A DNA stretch of 11,827 bases from Nostoc sp. CHAB 5834 (GCA_020829485.1 JAIVFU010000159.1:1-11827), one strand, 5' to 3'. Counted from the stretch's first letter, positions 5,551 through 11,729 are shown. Translations and numbers: made by a program. Notes: generated from the letters alone by a model not told the origin.

Positions 5551-5780
5551 TTACTCCTCTAAAGATTTTTTAAATGTTTGCCAATCGGGGCATTTATCAC
5601 CTTGCCAGCCTCTGGGGTGAACAGCGCAATTGAGTGTTACGCCGTTGTAGACAACCCCGTGGAAAAATGCTCTGACAATTGAAGCCTGCTCCCATCCTTA
5701 CTACTCCCCACAAGCCGCAATGTATGTTGACAGCCTTGCAAAATAGTCCGAATCTCTGATGTAGTTAATTTAATTTCCAT
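5551..5780 (-). pseudogene. Small gene split by a frameshift (about 76 codons)
   Basis: ATG at 5780 has a strong TAGGAGGA Shine-Dalgarno and begins MEIKLTTSEIRTILQGCQHT. In that frame it continues only to residue 47, ending GLSTTA at TAA 5637-5639. The -1 frame carries a protein-like ending with no start codon of its own: WEQASIVRAFFHGVVYNGV, then TLNCAVHPRGWQGDKCPDWQ and a TAA at 5551-5553. The two parts join sensibly near codon 28 (around 5694), just after in-frame TAG TAA stops in the -1 frame. This points to a one-base deletion (or a sequencing error) in AGTAAGGATGG. No slippery heptamer is present there. The product would be a small soluble protein with conserved Cys, His and Trp residues; family unknown. 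It lies between two genes of the same operon. Confidence 0.7.
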
Positions 5781-5791
5781 TGCTGTTCCTC

Positions 5792-6115
5792 CTAAAATTT
5801 GTCCCGTTGAATACTGAAACTCGCTCCAATCAAAGCACTGCCCAAAAAGCCTGAAAAACTAACTAACATCATCCCCAAGCAGGTCTTTTTCTGATGCTGC
5901 CAATGTTGAGAACTTGTGGCAATCTCCATTCCCCAGCATCCCATTGCTCCAACTCCTGAAAACCCAGTTAAGAGCAGAGAGACAATTGCAGTTGTTTCTA
6001 TGGTGCGATCAATGAAAATCCTGGGGTTGAATCTTCTCCTAGTACGGCGGCGAAGAACCAATTTACTCTTGTGGTCTAATTGAGATTGGTAAACAACTTG
6101 TTTGTGATTAGTCAT
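5792..6115 (-). CDS. Small basic protein with two membrane segments (107 aa)
   Basis: Not recognised. A basic, polar N-terminus containing RRRTRRRF (22-29) is followed by two hydrophobic segments at about 40-62 (ETTAIVSLLLTGFSGVGAMG) and 79-100 (CLGMMLVSFSGFLGSALIG), separated by a His/Gln-rich loop. By the positive-inside rule the basic N-terminus should be cytoplasmic, giving a hairpin topology. The ATG overlaps the stop of the upstream gene as ATGA (6112-6115). The Shine-Dalgarno for the next gene starts at its stop codon, so three or four genes share one transcript. Confidence 0.75.
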   Translation of the reverse strand: MTNHKQVVYQSQLDHKSKLVLRRRTRRRFNPRIFIDRTIETTAIVSLLLTGFSGVGAMGCWGMEIATSSQHWQHQKKTCLGMMLVSFSGFLGSALIGASFSIQRDKF

Positions 6116-6312
6116 TTGGCATCTTCCAATTCAATAAAAAAACCTGCACCAGTATTGGTAATCTTTACTTTTTTTTGATTGACCAAGCTTTGAATCACTC
6201 CCAGGCTAAATTTGATCTGGCACAATCGAGCGCTACCTCCACAACGACAGAGATACTGTAGGCACAATGAGGACTGGTCAGTAGAGGTGGGGTAAGTGGA
6301 TTTTCTCGGCAT
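6112..6312 (-). CDS. Small cysteine-containing winged-helix-like protein (66 aa)
   Basis: Not recognised with certainty. After a short basic N-terminus there is a cysteine cluster (CLQYLCRCGG...LC, 17-31) that could bind a metal. It is followed by a helix FSLGVIQSLVNQKK and two strands VKITNTGAGFFIEL (49-62) that read like the recognition helix and wing of a winged-helix domain. The start ATG at 6312 has no strong Shine-Dalgarno. The stop overlaps the next start (ATGA). It is likely the first gene of the operon running to 5270; it could be its regulator. Confidence 0.65.
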   Translation of the reverse strand: MPRKSTYPTSTDQSSLCLQYLCRCGGSARLCQIKFSLGVIQSLVNQKKVKITNTGAGFFIELEDAK

Positions 6313-6337
6313 AATCTTGACTATGACTCTATGATTT

Positions 6338-6514
6338 TTAGATGATGTGCATTGAAAAAATTCTTTGACCAGTTGGCATATCTGAGAAATGAACGCAAAC
6401 CATGCCGTGTGCTGAATACTGGATTACTGTACCTGTTTGCCCTAACCTGGGGTCTTTTTCTGTCAGTGCTTTAATGACTTTTACAACTGAATTAATTGGT
6501 GGAAGATTAGCCAT
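6338..6514 (-). CDS. 58-aa SH3/KOW-like small protein
   Basis: This short frame begins at ATG 6514, reads MANLPPINSVVKVIKALTEK, and ends SMHII at TAA 6338-6340. The pattern hydrophobic-VKV, LGQTGTVIQY, GMVCVHFSD, then a closing strand is typical of a small SH3-like/KOW beta barrel with a GQTGTV turn, often seen in tiny cyanobacterial proteins. The Shine-Dalgarno is weak. It lies on the same strand 32 bp past the stop of the Trp-rich gene and 25 bp before the next gene, filling an otherwise empty gap. Family resemblance is by eye; function unknown. Confidence 0.65.
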   Translation of the reverse strand: MANLPPINSVVKVIKALTEKDPRLGQTGTVIQYSAHGMVCVHFSDMPTGQRIFSMHII

Positions 6515-6546
6515 TTTTAATCTTTAGCTAAACAGCCTATTATTGA

Positions 6547-6864
6547 TTAGTAATTCGAGTTTCGTCCGATACCATATTGCCATTTTAAAAAGCTGACTGG
6601 AGTACAAATTTCTTGCCAATCACAAGCTCCTCTTGGTGCATTCCAGTCTTGTCGGTATTCCTCTTCAAAATACCCTAGTCCCCAATGCCAGTCGTCATAT
6701 TCCGGCTCCGACTCCCATCCAAACCAAAGAGCAAAATTCACCTTAATCAGATACAAAAACTTAATCGTCCATCCGCCATCATAATCATAAATAAAATCGT
6801 AATATGCTCTTAAAAAGCGTTCATTTGTTAATGCAATTAAATCCATTCTTGACCAAAGATTCAT
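6547..6864 (-). CDS. Trp/Tyr/Asp-rich hypothetical protein (105 aa)
   Basis: Not recognised. The protein is exceptionally rich in aromatic and acidic residues, as in YYDFIYDYDGGW (21-32) and DDWHWGLGYFEEEYRQDWNA (57-76), and is strongly acidic overall. There is one modest hydrophobic stretch (IKFLYLIKVNFALWFGW) too polar to be a confident membrane span. The start ATG at 6864 has an AGAAGG 11 nt upstream. A second in-frame ATG six codons in is possible. It is divergent from the Rpn-like gene at 6963. Acidic, aromatic-rich small proteins can be DNA mimics or immunity-type proteins, but nothing here proves this. Confidence 0.7.
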   Translation of the reverse strand: MNLWSRMDLIALTNERFLRAYYDFIYDYDGGWTIKFLYLIKVNFALWFGWESEPEYDDWHWGLGYFEEEYRQDWNAPRGACDWQEICTPVSFLKWQYGIGRNSNY

Positions 6865-6962
6865 CTGCTTAGTACCTTCTTATTCTGTTGCTAACTAAAA
6901 TTTAATTACTGTGATTAGCTAAGATGATGGTAAAATTTCTTCATGTTTGATAAAAGGTGTTC
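6865..6962. promoter_or_regulatory. Divergent intergenic region with duplicated start sequence
   Basis: This 98-bp AT-rich stretch separates two divergent genes. TTCATGTTTGATAA occurs at 6940-6953 and again at 6960-6973, exactly 20 bp apart. The second copy holds the real ATG of the Rpn-like gene; the first holds an out-of-frame ATG. The AAAAGG ribosome-binding site lies between the two. Confidence 0.55.
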
Positions 6963-7754
6963 ATGTTTGATAACACTTGCAAATTTATTGCTGAAATGTA
7001 TTCTCCTGATTTCGCTACTTGGCTGTTAGGAAAGCCTATTACTTTGACCAAATTAAGCCCTACAGAGTTATCCTTAGAACCTATTCGTGCTGATGCCTTA
7101 ATATTGTTGCAATCAGACGAAGTTGTTCTCCATATTGAATTTCAGACCAAACCCGATGAAGATATGCCTTTTCGGATGGCTGATTATCGTTTGAGGGTGT
7201 ATCGTCGTTTTCCCAAGAAACGAATGCACCAAGTAGTAATTTACTTAGATAAAACCGAATCGGAGAAGGTGTATCAAACTACTTTCACTGCTGGAAGTTT
7301 GCAACATGAGTTTTCAGTGATTCGTTTGTGGGAGCAACCAAGTGAGATATTTTTGTCCACACCAGGATTACTCCCGTTTGCGGTCTTGAGTGCTACTGAG
7401 AACAAAGTTGCGACATTACAACTTGAGGCTGCGGCTGTTGACAAAATTGCTGACAGGCGGACACAAAGTAATATCGCTGCTGCCTCTGCAATTCTGGCTG
7501 GGTTAGTATTAGAAAAAGATGTAATTGAGCGTTTATTCAGGAGAGACATAATGCGTGAGTCTGTGATTTACCAACAAATTAAAACCGAAGGCAAGGAAGA
7601 AGGGCGAGAAGAAGGAAGTCAACAAAAAGCTCATGAAATTGCCCAAAACTTACTAACTGAAGGGATGACAGTAGAAGCGGTGGCTCGGATTACTGGTTTA
7701 TCAGTAGAAGTGGTGCAACAATTACAGCAAGGAGAATCCGAGAATCAAAAGTGA
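6963..7754 (+). CDS. Rpn/YhgA-like PD-(D/E)XK nuclease family protein
   Basis: Recognised as a cyanobacterial member of the Rpn family of recombination-promoting nuclease/putative transposase proteins (PD-(D/E)XK superfamily), thought to cut DNA and promote recombination. From ATG 6963 (263 aa), D44 in IRADALILLQ and E59-F-Q61 in VVLHIEFQTKPD give the typical acidic pair and E-x-Q/K core. RMADYRLRVYRRFPKK and VVIYL complete the fold. The C-terminal part has the family's charged GKEEGREEG helix (near 203-211) and a short HTH-like tail, MTVEAVARITGLSVEVVQQL, common in these proteins. AAAAGG 6 nt before ATG supports this start over a GTG at 6957. It appears full length, alone on its strand. Confidence 0.88.
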   Translation: MFDNTCKFIAEMYSPDFATWLLGKPITLTKLSPTELSLEPIRADALILLQSDEVVLHIEFQTKPDEDMPFRMADYRLRVYRRFPKKRMHQVVIYLDKTESEKVYQTTFTAGSLQHEFSVIRLWEQPSEIFLSTPGLLPFAVLSATENKVATLQLEAAAVDKIADRRTQSNIAAASAILAGLVLEKDVIERLFRRDIMRESVIYQQIKTEGKEEGREEGSQQKAHEIAQNLLTEGMTVEAVARITGLSVEVVQQLQQGESENQK

Positions 7755-7968
7755 TTTTGCTACTGTCCCTGTACTGAATCAGCTCAACGAGGGCTGTGTT
7801 TCAAGTCCCGATTTTCTCTGTCTGATACTCAGTACGGTGGTTGCTTGTTGACAACAATACCTCTTTGTTTGATAAGTACGATCACTTTTAATGCAAAACC
7901 AGCGTTTCTAAGAGAAGGTTAAGATTGCTGCCGAATGTATTCTTCTTGAAGTATGATTTTTGTTTGCT
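7755..7968. other. Noncoding convergent gap
   Basis: No gene is visible on either strand between the convergent Rpn-like and ERF genes. GTACTGAATCAG (7771-7782) and CTGATACTCAGTAC (7822-7835) form an imperfect inverted repeat with a 39-nt loop, possibly a terminator-like or structural element. No T-run accompanies it. Confidence 0.5.
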
Positions 7969-8742
7969 TCAATTCAATTCAGGCAATTGTGCAAGCGCTC
8001 CTTCCATCCATGCCTGAACTGCTTCCATCTCAGAAACACCTCGCAATACAGCATCGATTACGTGTTTCTGATAAGAGTTAGCAGCATGATTAGGATGGAC
8101 AAATTTATTACCAGCCCAAGCCAAACACATAGTCTTCACTAGTTCGTCAATCTGAAGAGAATCAAGCTCACTCGGACTCGTAACATTTCGAGAATGCAGC
8201 CACTCTTTGACTAAATCTAGTGGATAATTTAAAAGTGTGCGAACTTCTTTGACTCGCAAATCTTTTGGGCTGATTGATGGTGCAGTTACAGCTTGTTTTG
8301 GTGGCTGGACTCTATACTGGTGATTGTCTTTGCGGGGTCTAATATTATTCTGTGGCTGTTCAGGCTTTTGAGGAGTAGTTGCGCTTTCAGCATCATTATC
8401 TTCATCTGCCGTCACCGATAAAATTGCACAAACCGCATATCGCCGTGCATAAGTTAATGCTGCACCAAACTTTTGAGAGTCAGCAATCTCAGGTAAAGGA
8501 TAAGTGCTGGTAATACTCTCTCCAGATTCATGAAAAACATGAGTCCGTAGTACGGTTTTACTTTCAAAGATTTCGGTGGTTTGAATTATTACTAATCCAT
8601 GTTTACCAAGTGCAGGAGTGACAGCATCCAATACAGCATCTAGTGTTGCATATTTGCGCTTGTAGTGAGGATTAGTACCGTCTTTTTGAATGGGGTTAAA
8701 CTCTGCCTTTGCCTTGATTAAAGCTTTGATTAGTTCTTGCAT
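7969..8742 (-). CDS. ERF-family single-strand annealing protein
   Basis: Recognised as an ERF superfamily protein, which anneals complementary single-stranded DNA for phage- or plasmid-type recombination. The N-terminal domain (about 1-120) has the diagnostic motifs HYKRKYATLDAVLDAVTPAL (26-45), HGLVIIQ, and KFGAALTYARRYAVCAIL (91-108) followed by the acidic ADEDNDA. The C-terminal part (about 135-257) is a Pro/Gln linker and a separate helical domain with no recognised family. ATG 8742 (257 aa) is chosen because GGAG lies 6 nt upstream; a longer frame to 8784 would overlap the preceding gene. It is the last gene of a minus-strand group that also contains two small genes of unknown role, probably single-stranded-DNA or recombination accessories. 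Confidence 0.9.
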   Translation of the reverse strand: MQELIKALIKAKAEFNPIQKDGTNPHYKRKYATLDAVLDAVTPALGKHGLVIIQTTEIFESKTVLRTHVFHESGESITSTYPLPEIADSQKFGAALTYARRYAVCAILSVTADEDNDAESATTPQKPEQPQNNIRPRKDNHQYRVQPPKQAVTAPSISPKDLRVKEVRTLLNYPLDLVKEWLHSRNVTSPSELDSLQIDELVKTMCLAWAGNKFVHPNHAANSYQKHVIDAVLRGVSEMEAVQAWMEGALAQLPELN

Positions 8743-8758
8743 GGTTGGCTCCAAATTC

Positions 8759-9019
8759 CTACCAATCACTTTCGTTGACATCACCAGACACTTTTTTGTT
8801 AGACTTAGCTTTATTCATCTGAAACTCTGAGGCTTTTAGCACAGGCATTGCAGCAAGTTTTACCGAAGCTTTAGCTTGATGATAGAGAAATTGTGTTATG
8901 CCATCCGCGTCTTCTCCATCCTCGACTTGCGCCCAAAGAGAGCAACCTAGTTCGAGTGATTCGTAATCGCCAAGATTGAATTTTCTGGAGTAGCTAACAG
9001 ATACAGTTGTGAATTTCAT
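8759..9019 (-). CDS. Small conserved-looking protein upstream of ERF (86 aa)
   Basis: Not recognised. The N-terminal half is strand-rich (MKFTTVSVSYSRKFNLGDYE, then LELGCSLWAQVEDGEDADG), followed by a helix (FLYHQAKASVKLAAMPVL) and a charged Lys-rich tail ending NESDW. An acidic tip at the C-terminus of a small beta protein next to ERF recalls the acidic tails of single-strand-binding proteins, but the fold does not match SSB by eye. The start ATG has no clear Shine-Dalgarno. The stop lies 16 nt before the ERF start, and the ERF ribosome-binding site is in this gap, so the two are expressed together. Confidence 0.75.
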   Translation of the reverse strand: MKFTTVSVSYSRKFNLGDYESLELGCSLWAQVEDGEDADGITQFLYHQAKASVKLAAMPVLKASEFQMNKAKSNKKVSGDVNESDW

Positions 9020-9046
9020 TTTTTGGGATTTACTAAATTTTCGTTA

Positions 9047-9274
9047 TCAATTCTCTTCATTACTATCAACCATTTCAATGCTGAGTATATGACATAAATC
9101 TCCAGCTTTTACACCAACAATTCCTGGTTGGATTTCCGTAGATAATTCCTCAATGATTGAATGAAAGCCAGGGGACTCATCATTGATTTCAACCTCAATC
9201 AAACCTGCATTATTCGATATAACTGTTGCCCAATCTGGCAAAGTGTTAGGAATACTTGTTGTATAGAGTTTCAT
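9047..9274 (-). CDS. Small acidic hypothetical protein (75 aa)
   Basis: Not recognised. Pattern: an N-terminal strand MKLYTTSIPNTLPDWATVIS, a beta-rich acidic middle (AGLIEVEINDESPG), a helix FHSIIEELSTE, then strands GIVGVKAGDLCHILSIEMV and an acidic end SNEEN. The ribosome-binding site AGGAGG, 7 nt before the ATG, is the strongest in this region. The start overlaps a TAA that ends the short open remnant left next to the tnpB element (TAATG). It probably belonged to a continuous operon before the element arrived. Confidence 0.7.
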   Translation of the reverse strand: MKLYTTSIPNTLPDWATVISNNAGLIEVEINDESPGFHSIIEELSTEIQPGIVGVKAGDLCHILSIEMVDSNEEN

Positions 9275-9339
9275 TACTCTGCCTCCTGATTAAATTTGAC
9301 TTCAACAATTTCTTCGACACAGCCCATTACCTCACCCAA
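9274..9339 (-). pseudogene. Possible 3' remnant of a gene cut by the tnpB element
   Basis: Right after the proposed element end, an open frame reads LGEVMGCVEEIVEVKFNQEA and one further E to a TAA that overlaps the start of the next gene (TAATG). It is protein-like and coupled as in the rest of the operon but has no proper start of its own. It may be the tail of an interrupted gene; alternatively a 17-aa leader peptide from the internal ATG. Confidence 0.35.
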
Positions 9340-9500
9340 TTGACACTTCTCGACCTAAAGGTACGAGGATTCTTGCTTCACAGGGATTCCAGTGAATTTA
9401 CCCTCAGCAAGCATCTTGACCGTATGCCCTACGGCTGCAAGCCCCCTTAAGAGAACTACTTGTGCAGCTGCAATATCTCTATCAGTTATATAGCTGCAAT
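9340..9500 (-). ncRNA. Predicted omega RNA overlapping the tnpB 3' end
   Basis: In IS200/IS605 tnpB elements the guide RNA is made from the 3' end of tnpB through the right end. Here the terminal hairpin at 9349-9367 and the AGTGTCAA end are visible. The guide would begin just outside, at about 9339 (TTGGGTGAGGTAATGG). The 5' boundary is a guess based on typical size, not on sequence. Confidence 0.45.
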
Positions 9501-10569
9501 TTGAACAAACATGAGTACGAACAGAAAGCTCTTTTTTGCCTGTCTCAACTCCGCAACTAGGACAAATCTGGCTGGTTTTGTGGCTGTCTACTTTCTGGAA
9601 ATAGACACCACGTTTAAAACAAGTCTGCTGTAGTATGTTGAAGAATTGTCCAAACCCCGCATCTAAACAGTGTTTGCCCAAGATAGAGCGAGATAAACCA
9701 ACTAAATTCAAATCTTCAACAAACACCATCCCTGTATCATCACAGATTTGATGAGACAGCTTTCTATGCCAGTCTTTACGACAATTGGCGATGTATTCAT
9801 GTAATAACGCAACCTTCTTTTGTGCTTTATGCCAATTGTTCGAGCCAATACGTTTTCTTGAGACACGCTTTTGTAGCAATTTCAGCTTACGTTCGGCATC
9901 TACAAAAAACCTCGGACGTTTGACAGTTAGCCCCTTAGAAGTTGCGATAAAACTTGTTAAGCCTACGTCAATTCCTATTGCTTCACCGTGCGGGATTAGT
10001 TGTGGTAAAGATACATTCCATTGCACAATTAGCATTACATACCAACCAGAGGCACGTTTAACAATATGAGCTTGTTTTACTGTACCACTATCAGGTATTT
10101 CTCGTGATTGATAAAATTTAACCCAGCCAATTATCGGCAGTTTTATTTTTCCCTTTTGGATTGGATTAACCCCTAACTGTGGAAACACAAAAGAGCGCAT
10201 TCTCCCTGTTTTTTTAAATCTGGGAAATCCGTATTTGCGTTCCCACATAGCAACAAAGGCTCTCTCTAGACGCTTCAATGTTTGTTGCAAAACTTGTGCT
10301 GCAACTGCACTAAGTTCAGGATATTTCTTTTTTGCTTGGGTTAATCTCTCGGATTGCTTGAAGTAGGTTGGACGTGGTGTATCGACAGGAATTATGTACT
10401 CAGAACGTAATGAACAAGCATTAATCTGACAAGAACGAGATTTAATCCAATCTTTACGCTCTGCCAAAGCATAATTATAGACACGGCGGCATTGTTCTAG
10501 CCAGTCTTGAAATAATGCTATTTGGCTTTGTGTGGGTTTAAGTTTAAATTCGTAAGTCAGAGTGAACAC
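9355..10569 (-). CDS. tnpB: TnpB RNA-guided nuclease (IS200/IS605 superfamily)
   Basis: A full-length 404-aa TnpB, the transposon-encoded ancestor of Cas12. It has the N-terminal HTH_OrfB-type region (YEFKLKPTQSQIALFQDWLE), the RuvC core with D201 in GIDVGLTSF, E285 in VFVEDLNL and D365 in ITDRDIAAAQ. A zinc finger lies between the last two acids (C336-x2-C339 and C355-x2-C358). All catalytic residues are present, so it should be active. The start is GTG 10569 with AGGAG 9 nt upstream. The stop lies in the right-end hairpin. It interrupts a minus-strand operon but reads in the same direction, so it may be co-transcribed. Many members carry adjacent tnpA; none is present here. Confidence 0.95.
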   Translation of the reverse strand: MFTLTYEFKLKPTQSQIALFQDWLEQCRRVYNYALAERKDWIKSRSCQINACSLRSEYIIPVDTPRPTYFKQSERLTQAKKKYPELSAVAAQVLQQTLKRLERAFVAMWERKYGFPRFKKTGRMRSFVFPQLGVNPIQKGKIKLPIIGWVKFYQSREIPDSGTVKQAHIVKRASGWYVMLIVQWNVSLPQLIPHGEAIGIDVGLTSFIATSKGLTVKRPRFFVDAERKLKLLQKRVSRKRIGSNNWHKAQKKVALLHEYIANCRKDWHRKLSHQICDDTGMVFVEDLNLVGLSRSILGKHCLDAGFGQFFNILQQTCFKRGVYFQKVDSHKTSQICPSCGVETGKKELSVRTHVCSNCSYITDRDIAAAQVVLLRGLAAVGHTVKMLAEGKFTGIPVKQESSYL

Positions 10570-10615
10570 TTGAACTATCTCCTAATCGTGCCAGGAATTG
10601 CTTTTAATTTGTTAG

Positions 10616-10918
10616 TCAGAATGCTCTGGATTTTCCAGCCACCTTCATAAATTCATCCAACCCAACTGCTGCATCAACCGGCTCGGCGTATCGAATTTTA
10701 TCTACAGCATTAGACCAGTGGGTAATGTGTTGAAATATCACCCCAATCATGGAATCATCTGTGTAAACTCGATAAGTTCTGGGGCAAGCTCCATTGACGT
10801 ATACGAGTTTGTAGGGAGGAATTTCTTGTACCTCTGCATTAGGGTCAGTTGGAAGTAGGAGAATTTTTTCTGTTAAATCATCCAACTGGATTGTTTGAAG
10901 AGAAAATGGGCTAATCAT
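10616..10918 (-). CDS. Hypothetical protein (100 aa) upstream of the tnpB element
   Basis: Not recognised. The sequence begins MISPFSLQTIQLDDLTEKIL, is rich in strands in the middle (PYKLVYVNGACPRTYRVYTD) and ends with a helical part around VDAAVGLDEFMKVAGKSR. It looks like a small soluble alpha/beta protein. ATG 10918 is preferred; the frame could extend to a TTG at 10990, but that lies inside a hairpin. No strong Shine-Dalgarno is visible at either. It sits in the ERF-linked minus-strand group, just before the inserted element. Confidence 0.65.
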   Translation of the reverse strand: MISPFSLQTIQLDDLTEKILLLPTDPNAEVQEIPPYKLVYVNGACPRTYRVYTDDSMIGVIFQHITHWSNAVDKIRYAEPVDAAVGLDEFMKVAGKSRAF

Positions 10919-10962
10919 ATTTGATGTGCCATGATGATTTCGATTGTTTAAATTTGTTATCC

Positions 10963-10996
10963 AGGCGATTGCTTTTCCCTGGGACTGCAATCGCCT
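10963..10996. repeat. 10-bp perfect hairpin GGCGATTGC type, element 1
   Basis: AGGCGATTGC (10963-10972) and GCAATCGCCT (10987-10996) are perfect complements with a 14-nt loop. On the plus strand it is followed by TTTT and could act as a terminator there. On the minus strand it lies just after the 184-aa gene's stop and about 45 bp before the next gene. It resembles the hairpin at 11593-11633. Confidence 0.7.
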
Positions 10997-11012
10997 TTTT
11001 CACTTCAGCAAC

Positions 11013-11567
11013 TTACGCCGCTACTGCCGCTCGGACTCCTAACGACGCAATCACCTGTTCTGCACTTGGAGCCACGCGATTGACTCCGTACTGTCTTGGT
11101 CTTGCGTACCAACCCTCTTCATCCCAACCAATGAAGGCAACTAACTTGCCCTGGCGATAGACTTTCGTACTAAATACTAGATAGTCAATCTCACCGTGGT
11201 ACAAACCGAAAACAGTGCAAGCTTCTTTCAACTCGGACTCCAAGCGCTGATTCCGTTCTCTCGGTGTTTCCGGTAGAGTTGCTTTCACCTCTGCAACTCT
11301 TGTAGCGAACCAGTTGCGGTCGAAGGGTAGCCGTCCACCACCGACTAACTGTACCCATACCGTAATCCCGCCTTCTATCCAGATTGTACGCACTGATTCG
11401 GGTTCCACTTCGATAATCTCGCCAATGATGCGACGGTCACGAGCAGTCAGGGGATCTTGGGTTGGCGCTACAGCTTCGGCTTGGGATTCGATGTAGTTGT
11501 CAAGTTCTGCTTGGGCTAAGGTTTGTTCATCACCAGAAGCTTGCTGTGTATGTGTTGTATAAGGCAT
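11013..11567 (-). CDS. Hypothetical protein (184 aa), first gene of the ERF-linked group
   Basis: Not recognised. The N-terminal 40 residues are Gln/Ala/Glu-rich and probably disordered (TTHTQQASGDEQTLAQAELD). The middle is strand-rich with IIGEIIEVEPESVRTIWIEG and VWVQLVGGGRLPFDRNWF, a pattern like a small beta barrel. A charged helix follows (TPRERNQRLESELKEACTVF), then strands KLVAFIGWDEEGWYARPRQY and a C-terminal helix. ATG 11567 has AAGGA 8 nt upstream; an in-frame extension to 11606 would run into a hairpin and is rejected. It probably opens the operon leading through 10616 towards the ERF gene. Confidence 0.8.
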   Translation of the reverse strand: MPYTTHTQQASGDEQTLAQAELDNYIESQAEAVAPTQDPLTARDRRIIGEIIEVEPESVRTIWIEGGITVWVQLVGGGRLPFDRNWFATRVAEVKATLPETPRERNQRLESELKEACTVFGLYHGEIDYLVFSTKVYRQGKLVAFIGWDEEGWYARPRQYGVNRVAPSAEQVIASLGVRAAVAA

Positions 11568-11592
11568 AATAGAGTTCCTTGATAAAAGGGTA

Positions 11593-11633
11593 AAAGGCGA
11601 TCGCAAACTTTCTCAGGGTGGGCGATTGCCTTT
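11593..11633. repeat. 12-bp hairpin with HIP1 core, element 2
   Basis: AAAGGCGATCGC (11593-11604) pairs with GCGATTGCCTTT (11622-11633) with one G/T-type mismatch and a 17-nt loop. It contains a HIP1 site. It lies 26 bp upstream of the 184-aa gene's ATG, in the 5' leader position, and resembles the hairpin at 10963-10996 in both stem and loop (CCCTGAGAAA versus CCCAGGGAAAA on the minus strand). Confidence 0.7.
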
Positions 11634-11650
11634 GTTATGTGTGCAAACAA

Positions 11651-11670
11651 CGTTGTGGTTCAGCACAACG
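11651..11670. repeat. 7-bp inverted repeat CGTTGTG/CACAACG
   Basis: Perfect 7-bp arms with a 6-nt loop lie 84-103 bp upstream of the 184-aa gene's start, within its likely promoter region. It could be an operator or a minor transcript hairpin; there is no T-run. Confidence 0.45.
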
Positions 11671-11729
11671 CTCTCAATTAGATTTGGCGTAGCCATATAT
11701 TAGACACGTCCAAAATATAATCCAGGCAC

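Larger units (their letters stand above)
9340..10600 (-). mobile_element. Solo tnpB element of the IS200/IS605 superfamily (IS1341-type)
   Basis: The element consists of one intact tnpB and no tnpA, so its movement would need a Y1 transposase supplied in trans. The right end is recognisable: just at the tnpB stop, CTCG-T-ACC TTTA GGT-CGAG (9349-9367 on the minus strand) forms a hairpin followed by AGTGTCAA, a common right-end layout of cyanobacterial members. The left end is not resolved; it lies within the 46 bp between 10570 and 10615, so 10600 is approximate. Confidence 0.75.

Noticed and set aside
5551..5780. Programmed frameshift in the broken small gene
   Set aside because: No slippery heptamer at the joining point (AGTAAGGATGG), and stops lie just upstream in the second frame; mutation or sequencing error is more likely.
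7274..7549. 91-codon minus-strand frame inside the Rpn-like gene
   Set aside because: It lies wholly antisense within a well-supported coding region.
9355..10569. Cas12f-type CRISPR nuclease
   Set aside because: Size, zinc-finger layout and the IS200/IS605 right-end hairpin fit TnpB, and no CRISPR array is nearby.
10963..10996. Terminator for the minus-strand gene at 11013
   Set aside because: The T-run is on the plus-strand side only; on the minus strand the hairpin is followed by TGGATAAC.
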